In this document: positions 1 through 6,033 of the stretch, piece by piece
Position numbering within the stretch: position 1 is the first letter of the stretch
Layout of the letters: every line of letters starts with the position of its first letter
From: CAYQQQ01 sp964420125
GTDB taxonomy: Bacteria; Actinomycetota; Acidimicrobiia; Acidimicrobiales; Microtrichaceae
Reading direction: 5' to 3'
Assembly (NCBI GenBank): GCA_964420125.1
Contig: CAYQQQ010000015.1
Location: 28,338 to 92,337, forward strand
DNA: 64,000 bases
Made by a program: the position numbers and the translations under genes
Notes under the pieces: generated by a model
Told to the model about the DNA's origin: nothing
Database searches by the model: none
Seen by the model: only the letters and a program-made list of their open reading frames with translations

Positions 1-20
1 ACGACCGCCCCCGGGTTCCG

Positions 21-1199
21 ATGCCGGGCCGGGTTCGCGCCGCCGCCACCGTGGCCGCCAACGAGCTCCGACGTGTGAGCCGCGACCGACTGGGGCTGTT
101 CTTCATCCTGGTGCTGCCGTTCGTGATCATCATCGCCATCGGGTCGTTCATCCCCGCTGACGACGTGTCGGTGGTGGTGGCCGTGGTCGACCAGGACCGC
201 TCGCCCGCCTCCCGGGAGCTCACCGAAGCGCTCGGGGGAGTGGACGGGGTGGAGGTGCGCACCGGCTTCGACCGTCGCGAGGCCGAGCGAGAGCTGCGGA
301 TCCAGCAGCTCTCCGGGGTGCTGGTGCTGCCCGAGGGGTTCGGCGAGGCGATCGACGCCGAGGGGGCGACGGTGGAGGTGGTGGTCGACCCTGCGGCGTC
401 GTCGGCCCGCCTGGTGCAGTCCACGGTGGCCGAGTTGCTGGCGGAGCGCTCGGCCCGGTTGGCGGTCACCCAGGTGCTGCGTGACGCCGGTGTGGCCGAC
501 AGCGGGGCAGATTCTGCCGATGCGGTCGCTGCCGAGGCGCTGGGCCGGCTCGAGCCCTCCGAGGTGGAGGTGCAGGTGCTGGGCAGCGAGGAGGGGCAGT
601 CCAACTACGCCTTCGTGGCGGCGGGGCAGATGATCCTGTTCATGTTCGTGAACCTGCTGGCGGCGGGGGCCGGGTTCATCGAGATCCGCCGTCTCGGCAT
701 CCTGGGACGGATCACCGCCGGCCCGGTGGACGCCGGGGACGTGCTGGCGGGGATGGGGGTGGCCCGGTTCATCGTGGCCACCGGCCTGGCGGCGTTGATC
801 GTGGCGCTGTCGGTGCTGGTCTACGACGTGGACTGGGGGAGCCGGGCGGTGCTGGTGAGCGTGGTGGTGCTCTTCGGGTTCGTGGCGGTCGGTGCCAGCG
901 CCCTGATCGGGGCGGTGTTCGACAAGCCCGATTCGGCCACCAGCGTGGGCATCCCGCTGGGCCTGGGCATGGCGGCGTTGGGCGGGTGCATGTTCCCGCT
1001 GTTCCTGGCGCCCCAGGCCATGCAGGTGCTGGCCAAGGTGCTCACCCCGCACGCCTGGGCCGTGGACGCCCTGCTGGACGCCAGCTACGACGGCGCCGGC
1101 CTCGCGCAGGTGTGGGAGAACCTGGTGGTGCTGGCGCTGTGGGCGGTGGTGCTGATCGGGCTCGCCCGGGTGCTGGCCCGAAGGAAGCTGAGAAGCTGA
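21..1199 (+). CDS. ABC-2 type transporter permease
   Basis: The 392-residue protein has the ABC-2 membrane layout: an N-terminal membrane helix at about residues 25-48 after a basic NELRRVSRDR stretch, a large extracytoplasmic domain (about 50-190), and a block of five or so hydrophobic segments from 195 to 385 ending in an arginine-rich tail. Such permeases work with an ATPase subunit to export lipids, drugs or polymers; the ATPase is probably encoded just upstream, outside the window. The frame is open back to base 1, so an earlier start cannot be excluded, but the predicted N-terminus is typical of the family. The substrate cannot be inferred. Confidence 0.85.
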   Translation: MPGRVRAAATVAANELRRVSRDRLGLFFILVLPFVIIIAIGSFIPADDVSVVVAVVDQDRSPASRELTEALGGVDGVEVRTGFDRREAERELRIQQLSGVLVLPEGFGEAIDAEGATVEVVVDPAASSARLVQSTVAELLAERSARLAVTQVLRDAGVADSGADSADAVAAEALGRLEPSEVEVQVLGSEEGQSNYAFVAAGQMILFMFVNLLAAGAGFIEIRRLGILGRITAGPVDAGDVLAGMGVARFIVATGLAALIVALSVLVYDVDWGSRAVLVSVVVLFGFVAVGASALIGAVFDKPDSATSVGIPLGLGMAALGGCMFPLFLAPQAMQVLAKVLTPHAWAVDALLDASYDGAGLAQVWENLVVLALWAVVLIGLARVLARRKLRS

Positions 1200-1201
1200 A
1201 G

Positions 1202-1240
1202 ACGTACGTACGGAGTATTGGATCACGTACGTGCTATCCT
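1202..1240 (+). promoter_or_regulatory. Promoter and twin operators of the first toxin-antitoxin pair
   Basis: Two copies of the palindrome ACGTACGT lie at 1202-1209 and 1225-1232, 23 bases apart, about two helical turns. The second sits directly in front of a -10 box TATCCT (1235-1240). Six bases separate the -10 from the GTG start at 1247, so the transcript is probably leaderless. Paired palindromes over a TA promoter are the expected sites for autorepression by a toxin-antitoxin complex; binding is inferred. Confidence 0.6.
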
Positions 1241-1246
1241 GGCGCG

Positions 1247-1495
1247 GTGGTCGTCACCGCCTCCTCGCTCCGACAGGACATCTACCGGATCCTCGACGGC
1301 GTGCTGGCGACCGGCGAGCCGGTGATCATCGAACGGGGTGGTCGGCGCCTGCGGATCGTTGCCGAGGAGCCCATGTCGCGCCTCGACCGGCTCGTCCGCC
1401 GCCCCGAGGTCGTCAGCGGCGACAGCGGCGACCTGGTGGGGATCGACTGGTCCCAGGAGTGGTCGGAGCTCCACGACGGGGAGCCCGGGCGTTGA
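1247..1495 (+). CDS. Phd/YefM-type antitoxin
   Basis: This 82-residue protein begins VVTASSLRQDIYRILDGV and continues GEPVIIERGGRRLRIVAEEP, the usual Phd/YefM fold: an N-terminal DNA-binding part and an 'x-I-x-x-x-G-x-x-x-x-I' strand pair. The C-terminal part (after about residue 45) is acidic and Trp-rich (GIDWSQEWSELHDGEPGR) and would wrap the toxin. The GTG start is chosen because it lies 6 bases after the -10 TATCCT. The toxin gene follows after 7 bases, so the two form an operon. It should neutralise the PIN ribonuclease and repress its own promoter through the ACGTACGT sites. Confidence 0.8.
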   Translation: MVVTASSLRQDIYRILDGVLATGEPVIIERGGRRLRIVAEEPMSRLDRLVRRPEVVSGDSGDLVGIDWSQEWSELHDGEPGR

Positions 1496-1502
1496 GCGCC
1501 GG

Positions 1503-1886
1503 GTGAGCGCAGAGGTCCGCCTCGACACCCACGTGGTGGTGTGGCTCTTCACCGGCGAGCGGGAGCGGCTCAGCCAGACCGCCCTCGGGCTGCTCGAGGA
1601 GCGCCCAGCGGTGATCTGTCCGATGGTGCAGCTGGAGCTGACGTCCCTGCGGGACATCGGCCGGATCCGGGTGGGCGGCGCGGAGATCGTGGACGACCTC
1701 GAGCAGCGGATCGGGCTCGGCGTCTCCGAGGTGAGCACGGCGGCCATGGTCGCCGCAGCCGCGCCGCTGGAGTGGACCCGCGACCCGTTCGACCGCTGCA
1801 TCGCCGGTGACGCGCTGGCTGCGGGCTCACCGCTGCTCACGATGGACCGCCGGATCCTCGAGCGCCTGGAGCTCGCGGTCTGGTGA
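1503..1886 (+). CDS. PIN-domain ribonuclease toxin (VapC type)
   Basis: The 127-residue protein has the PIN acidic residues in order: D8 in RLDTHVVVW, E45 in MVQLELTSL, and D94/D97 in DPFDRCIAGDAL, followed by LLTMDRRIL near the C-terminus. PIN toxins are Mg-dependent RNases that cleave tRNA or rRNA until neutralised by the antitoxin. The GTG start at 1503 is the first in-frame start after the antitoxin stop at 1495. The RNA target cannot be told from sequence. Confidence 0.85.
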   Translation: MSAEVRLDTHVVVWLFTGERERLSQTALGLLEERPAVICPMVQLELTSLRDIGRIRVGGAEIVDDLEQRIGLGVSEVSTAAMVAAAAPLEWTRDPFDRCIAGDALAAGSPLLTMDRRILERLELAVW

Positions 1887-1921
1887 TGACGATCGTCCGG
1901 CGGCGTCCGGGGGGACCCGTC

Positions 1922-1947
1922 GGTCACGCCCGCCGGCGGGCGTGACC
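1922..1947. terminator. Perfect 26-base palindrome after the first TA pair
   Basis: GGTCACGCCCGCC is followed at once by its exact reverse complement, giving a 13-bp perfect inverted repeat with no spacer. It lies 36 bases after the toxin stop. There is no U-tract, so it is either a GC-rich terminator or a protein-binding palindrome. Nothing else was recognised between 1887 and the tRNA at 2116. Confidence 0.4.
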
Positions 1948-2115
1948 CTGAGCCTAACGAGGCACTACGACATCGCCGCCGAGGCACGACCACCACCCAC
2001 CGTGGAATCCACGCGACCGCGGACGCGTCCACACCACGGACGGTGGTGCGGACCCCGCACGTGCCGACCCGTGGTGGCCTCTCCGCCATCGTCGGCCGTT
2101 CGCGCGTGCCGTCGG

Positions 2116-2188
2116 TGGGCCCCGTGGGGATCGAACCCACGACCATCGGATTAAAAGTCCGCTGCTCTGCCAACTGAGCTAGAGGCCC
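2116..2188 (-). tRNA. tRNA-Lys (anticodon UUU)
   Basis: On the minus strand the sequence starts GGGCCTCTAGCTCAGTTGG, has the anticodon loop CTTTTAA in the stem CGGA/TCCG, the T-arm GTGGGTTCGATCCCCAC, and closes with GGGGCCC plus discriminator A. That gives a 73-base cloverleaf with anticodon UUU. The CCA end is not encoded (ACCGA follows). It reads codons AAA and AAG. tRNA genes are common integration sites, and TA modules lie on both sides, but no integrase or direct repeat was seen. Confidence 0.96.
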
Positions 2189-2291
2189 GGGGGTTTCCGC
2201 GAAGCGCTCCGCGAAACTCGCGGTGTAGATCTTCGCACAGGGCCGTGCCGAGCCCGGTGGCGGTGCCGGACCCCGGGCGGCAGCGGCGAGG

Positions 2292-2714
2292 TCAGTCGGG
2301 GAAGTGGTGCGCTTCGGCGATGTCGACCGCGTCGATGCCGGCGGCCGCACGAGCGCCACGGGCAAGGCGCCCGTCACAGGTCACCAGGGTGGCGTCGAGC
2401 TCCCTGGTGAGTGCGACGTACATCGCGTCGTACGCAGTCAGCTCCTGGCGCAGCTCCCATGCAGCGTCGGCGAGGGGCAGCGTCGGCCACAGCGTGACGG
2501 GCAGACGGCACAGGTCATCCACGGCGCCGGCCGCGCGTGGCGCGGTCACCTCGCGGCGCAGGACCAGCGAGCGCAGCACCGAGACGGTCTCGCTGACCAG
2601 CAGGTCCGGTGCGTGCAGGCCGTCGGTCTGGCGCAGGGCGTGTCGTACGGCCGCGCCGCGACCGGTGCCCAACAGCAGCTCGACCGCAGCTGACGCGTCG
2701 AGGACGACGAGCAC
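2292..2714 (-). CDS. PIN-domain ribonuclease toxin (VapC/FitB type)
   Basis: The 140-residue protein starts MLVVLDASAAVELLLG, with D6 as the first PIN aspartate. E42 (LLVSETVSVLR), D96 (LTAYDAMYVALTREL) and D114 (LVTCDGRLA) complete the acidic site. YDAMYVALA-type and LVTCDxRL strings are classical for the VapC/FitB branch. The GTG start overlaps the antitoxin's TAG stop by one base (TAGTG), so the two are translationally coupled. It is predicted to cleave structured RNA when freed from the antitoxin. Confidence 0.88.
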   Translation of the reverse strand: MLVVLDASAAVELLLGTGRGAAVRHALRQTDGLHAPDLLVSETVSVLRSLVLRREVTAPRAAGAVDDLCRLPVTLWPTLPLADAAWELRQELTAYDAMYVALTRELDATLVTCDGRLARGARAAAGIDAVDIAEAHHFPD

Positions 2715-2941
2715 TATCGGGCGTCGCGTTCGGCGCGCAGGATGTCCGCTGCGGAGGTGGAGCTCCCGGCACTTCCGCGCTGCTGCACTCGAGCCCAGAG
2801 CTCGTCGAGGTTGGGCTGTCGAGCGATCCGGGCGAGCTCGGTGCGAAGGAACTCCGTCAAGCTCTGGCCGGCGTCCGCGGCCCGCTGCTTGAGCGCGGCG
2901 ACGACATCGTCGGGGACGTCTCGGACCTGGATCGCCGGCAT
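2714..2941 (-). CDS. FitA/VapB-type ribbon-helix-helix antitoxin
   Basis: The 75-residue protein begins MPAIQVRDVPDDVVAALKQR, the FitA-like ribbon-helix-helix start (an 'IxVRdvPddv' strand then two helices, AADAGQSLTEFLRTELARIA). The C-terminal part (about residues 45-75) should bind the PIN toxin encoded by the next gene. The ATG lies 6 bases after a -10 TAGGGT on the minus strand, with no room for a ribosome binding site, so the mRNA looks leaderless. A 25-base palindrome lies just upstream and is the likely autoregulatory operator. Confidence 0.87.
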   Translation of the reverse strand: MPAIQVRDVPDDVVAALKQRAADAGQSLTEFLRTELARIARQPNLDELWARVQQRGSAGSSTSAADILRAERDAR

Positions 2942-2947
2942 GGCCCC

Positions 2948-2981
2948 ACCCTACCACCCTGCATGCACAGTGCATGCAGGG
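2948..2981 (-). promoter_or_regulatory. Promoter and palindromic operator of the second TA pair
   Basis: On the minus strand a -10 TAGGGT occupies 2953-2948, 6 bases before the ATG at 2941. Upstream, at 2957-2981, CCCTGCATGCAC and its exact reverse complement GTGCATGCAGGG flank a single central base. This 12+1+12 palindrome overlaps the promoter spacer and fits a dimer-of-dimers ribbon-helix-helix site. Confidence 0.65.
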
Positions 2982-3117
2982 CATGTGCGGTCCCGCGTTC
3001 CCCCTGCGCGTCGGCGAGGCGGGGCAGACTCCTGGGATCGGCAGCTCGTTGGGCGGTCGTGCCGGGGACCGTGCTCGATCCCCCGGCCATGTCAGGGTCG
3101 GTGTCGAGGAGCGCACA

Positions 3118-4407
3118 TTGCCCACGGCCAAGGGAGAGGAGACCAAGCGCCGGGTCGTGCGGGCGGCGTGGGAGCTCACCGGTCGCCGCGACGTCGAGCA
3201 GATGCTCTGCGGCGTGAGCCTGCGGGAGGTGGCTGCCGAAGCCGGGCTGACCCCCTCGGCGGTCACCTACCACTTCCCCACGATGGCGGACCTGGCGCTG
3301 GGGATGGTCGAGGAGTTCGTCGAGACCCGCTCGCCGGTGAGGATCGAGTCGGTCGAGAGGGGCTTCGACGGTGTGGACATCGCCTCCCTGGTCGACGCGG
3401 TGCGGGCGGCAGCCGACTTCAACTGGGCGGTGAACACCAGCGCTGACGAGGTGGCCTTCGAGCGCCGTCTGTGCAGGTTCTACTCCGCGACCGGCGACCA
3501 CGGCGCTCCCCTGGAGCTCACCCGGCTCCTCGGTCGGTTCAACCGCCGATGGGTCGAGGAGCTCACGGCCATCTACGAAGGCGTCGGTGCTGCCACCGGG
3601 CGGGTGCCGGTGGAGCCGTTCACCTTCCGGGAGATCGCCCAGATCATGTGGTCGCTGTTCGAGGGGCTGCAGCACCAGTGGATGGGCGAACCCGACAGCG
3701 TCCGAGCGGACCTCCTCTCCGACGTGGCCGTGGTGATCGCCGGGGTGTTGACCACGCCGATCCGCCAGCCGGTGGGCTTCGAGGAGATCGGCGCCCGCCT
3801 CTCGGGTGGACGGGTGGAGCCGGCACCCGACCCCGACCGTCTGGTCGCTGCTGCGGCGACGGCGGCGCCGCTCTTCTCCGCCGGCATCCCGGGCGTCACC
3901 TTCGCGCAGGTGGCCGACGTGCTCGACTGGTCCCCGGAGGTGGTGCTGGCCTGCTTCGGCACCCTCGAGCGCGTGGCGGCGTTGGCCTTCGCTCGCCATC
4001 TCCCGGCGATCGAGGCCGCGGTCGGCAGGCGTGAGGACGCACCGGTGGAGCTTCGGCTGGCCGACGGGCTCTACGAGCTGGGGAGGTGCGCCACGAGCGA
4101 CCGCCACTGCGCGGCGGCGCTGCTCGTCGAGCGGGTGGAGCGGCGCGCCGGGCCTGCGGTGGGCGCGCCGGGCTCCGAACCTGCCGCCGAAGGCCGCTCC
4201 GGCGGCCGTGAGCCTGTACCTCTGGAGCGGCCGTTGCGACCGCTCGTCGCGCAGCTGATCGGCGGACGGTCGGCCGGCGGTTCGGCGGCAGAGGTCGATA
4301 CCGTCGCCCAGGCGATGGTGGACCTGGTGCTCGCCCAGGCCGCGCTCGAGCACCCGGTCGCGCTGTCGCAGCTGACGGAGCTCGCCATGCGACTGGTGAG
4401 GTCCTGA
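3118..4407 (+). CDS. TetR-type regulator with a probable second TetR-like domain
   Basis: The 429-residue protein has a clear TetR helix-turn-helix at about residues 5-60 (TKRRVVRAAWELTG ... SLREVAAEAGLTPSAVTYHF ... LALGMV). A second stretch at about 240-300 repeats the pattern: LVAAAATAAPLFSA, VTFAQVADVLDWSPEVVLACF, LERVAALAFARHLP. The length is about twice a normal TetR protein, consistent with two regulator units fused in tandem. The TTG start is preferred because AGGAG (3107-3111) sits 6 bases upstream; no ATG/GTG is better placed. The ligand and targets are unknown. The second domain lacks the usual Tyr in its recognition helix, so DNA binding by it is less certain. Confidence 0.75.
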   Translation: MPTAKGEETKRRVVRAAWELTGRRDVEQMLCGVSLREVAAEAGLTPSAVTYHFPTMADLALGMVEEFVETRSPVRIESVERGFDGVDIASLVDAVRAAADFNWAVNTSADEVAFERRLCRFYSATGDHGAPLELTRLLGRFNRRWVEELTAIYEGVGAATGRVPVEPFTFREIAQIMWSLFEGLQHQWMGEPDSVRADLLSDVAVVIAGVLTTPIRQPVGFEEIGARLSGGRVEPAPDPDRLVAAAATAAPLFSAGIPGVTFAQVADVLDWSPEVVLACFGTLERVAALAFARHLPAIEAAVGRREDAPVELRLADGLYELGRCATSDRHCAAALLVERVERRAGPAVGAPGSEPAAEGRSGGREPVPLERPLRPLVAQLIGGRSAGGSAAEVDTVAQAMVDLVLAQAALEHPVALSQLTELAMRLVRS

Positions 4408-4722
4408 CCCATGCCCAGGGCATGTCGTCCCGCGCGCAACGGCGAGTGCGGTGACCGATGCAGGCGGGCCGGGGTCCGGCCGTGAGCAGTCCCGTGACTC
4501 ATGCGCGCCTCGGGCTCCTCTCCTAGCGTGGTGCAAGTGATCACCGGGTCGAGGTGCCCGCCAACAGCTTCCACCCAGGGTGCCTCCGGACCTGGCGGCC
4601 GCAGCGTTGCAGTGCTCCCGCGCGGATGCGAAGCTGACGTGCGAGTCAGATCCGGGTGCGGCATCGGTGGGCTCGTCCGGGTGCCGCAGGGAGGAGCTCC
4701 GAGTCCTGTGGGCGAGGAACAC
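4408..4722 (+). other. Intergenic region before the sigma factor gene
   Basis: These 315 bases have no convincing gene. TAGCGT at 4524-4529 resembles the -10 boxes used elsewhere in the window and could start a transcript with a leader of about 190 bases for the sigma factor gene. No hairpin or riboswitch was recognised. Confidence 0.3.
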
Positions 4723-5274
4723 GTGGCGGAGGTCAGCTCGTCGGCGCACGCCACCTCCCGGCTGGCCGCGCTGTACGAGGAGCACCTGCCGGTCGTGTTC
4801 GGGTTCTGTCGCGCCCGCCTGCCGCTGCACGACGCCGAGGACGTGACCGCGGAGGTCTTCCGGGTCACCGCCGAGCAGCTCGCCGCGGATCCCGGCGCGG
4901 AGCTCAACACGGCCTGGTTCCTCACCGCGGCGCGGAACCGGATCGTCGACCGGTGGCGTCGCGAGCAGCGGTGGCGTCCGCGGCTCGCCGTGCTGGCCGC
5001 AGGAAGCCGGTGGGAGGCGGATGGGGGAGACGTCGGATCCGGTGAGGTGATCGAGCTGCTCGACGCCCTCCCGGTGATGCAGCGGGCCGTCCTGCTGCTG
5101 CACCACGTCGACGGCTACCCGGTGAAGGAGGTCGCGGCCATGTTGGACCGCAGCCCCCGGGCGGTGGAGTCCCTGCTGGCTCGAGGGCGTCGGGCCATGG
5201 CCGCAGCGCTGGGTGACGACACCGCCGCGCAACTGGTGGAGCCGACGGACGGAGGTGGTCCCGATGGGTCGTGA
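4723..5274 (+). CDS. ECF-family RNA polymerase sigma factor
   Basis: The 183-residue protein has sigma region 2 (LYEEHLPVVFGFCRARL, HDAEDVTAEVF, TAWFLTAARNRIVDRWRRE; about residues 15-80) and sigma region 4 (LDALPVMQRAVLLLHHVDGYPVKEVAAMLDRSPRAVESLLARGRRAM; about 110-160). It would direct RNA polymerase to stress-type promoters. The GTG at 4723 has GAGGA 4 bases upstream; an in-frame GTG at 4708 is an alternative. Its end overlaps the next gene by 11 bases, the usual sign of a co-expressed sigma/anti-sigma pair. Confidence 0.88.
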   Translation: MAEVSSSAHATSRLAALYEEHLPVVFGFCRARLPLHDAEDVTAEVFRVTAEQLAADPGAELNTAWFLTAARNRIVDRWRREQRWRPRLAVLAAGSRWEADGGDVGSGEVIELLDALPVMQRAVLLLHHVDGYPVKEVAAMLDRSPRAVESLLARGRRAMAAALGDDTAAQLVEPTDGGGPDGS

Positions 5275-5989
5275 CCTGGACGAGGTCCTCCGCTCGGCCG
5301 AGGAGCCGAGGATGCCGCCGCCGGAGTTCGAGCGGCGCCTTCGCGGGGAGCTCCTCGGCGGGGACTCGCACGCCGCCGAGCAGCTCTCGCCGGACCGGGC
5401 GATCGGGGACGAGCCGACGAAGAGCTCGCGCTCCGACGTCGTGGTGTCGATGGCCGAGCGCCGGCGGGGCACCGTCATCCTGACCGTCGCGGCGATGGCG
5501 CTGCTCATCGTGGCGGCCGTGTGGATGCTCGGGCCACGCGGCGGTTCCAGCGGCGTGTCGGGCAACGACGGGGGTGCGGGGAGCACGAAGGACGGTGGAG
5601 TCTCCGCCACGGGCGGCTCCATCGACCTCGACGCGGCCAGGGCGGCGTGCGACGCGTTCTCGGGGGCGACCTTCGCTGGATCGGAGCTGGACGACGTCGT
5701 CAGCCCTGCCAACGCCTCCACCATCAGTGCTCCGGAGAAGCTGCTCGCCGCCTCCCAGGAGCTGCTGGCGGCCTTCCGCACCTTCCGGTCGGCCCTCGCC
5801 GCGGCTGGCGCTCTACCCGAGCCCCTCGACGCCGAGGCGGAGCGGATCGACAGCGACCTCCGCCACGCGATCCGGCGCGTCGAGCGCGGGGAACCCGAAG
5901 AAGGACTCGAGCTGCTTCGTCGCTCCGGCGAACGCCTGGCGAACCTGGACGCGCTCCTGCGCGACGAAGGCGTGTCGAACTGCTGGTGA
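5264..5989 (+). CDS. Single-pass membrane protein, probable partner of the ECF sigma factor
   Basis: The 241-residue protein has an acidic, Arg-rich cytoplasmic N-terminus (DLDEVLRSAEEPRMPPPEFERRLRGEL), one membrane helix at about 71-88 (VILTVAAMALLIVAAVWML), a Gly/Ser linker and an extracytoplasmic helical domain. The ATG has GGAGGTGG upstream and overlaps the sigma gene by 11 bases. The membrane layout and coupling suggest an anti-sigma or signal-sensing role, but there is no HxxxCxxC zinc motif, so this is inference from context. The outer domain has one Cys near the N-side (AARAACDAF) and one at the end (SNCW), which could pair. Confidence 0.65.
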   Translation: MGRDLDEVLRSAEEPRMPPPEFERRLRGELLGGDSHAAEQLSPDRAIGDEPTKSSRSDVVVSMAERRRGTVILTVAAMALLIVAAVWMLGPRGGSSGVSGNDGGAGSTKDGGVSATGGSIDLDAARAACDAFSGATFAGSELDDVVSPANASTISAPEKLLAASQELLAAFRTFRSALAAAGALPEPLDAEAERIDSDLRHAIRRVERGEPEEGLELLRRSGERLANLDALLRDEGVSNCW

Positions 5990-6033
5990 GGGACCCGCCG
6001 TCGCCCCGGCCCGTCGTGGTCGCCACGCAGCGC

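Noticed and set aside
2116..2188. tRNA-Lys as an integration site for an island holding the TA modules
   Set aside because: No integrase, no duplicated tRNA 3' end and no direct repeat was found in the window.
2857..5781. A 974-codon minus-strand open frame across the TetR and sigma genes
   Set aside because: It runs antisense to two well-supported genes, has low-complexity His/Arg/Gln composition and no domains. Long antisense frames are expected at 70% GC.
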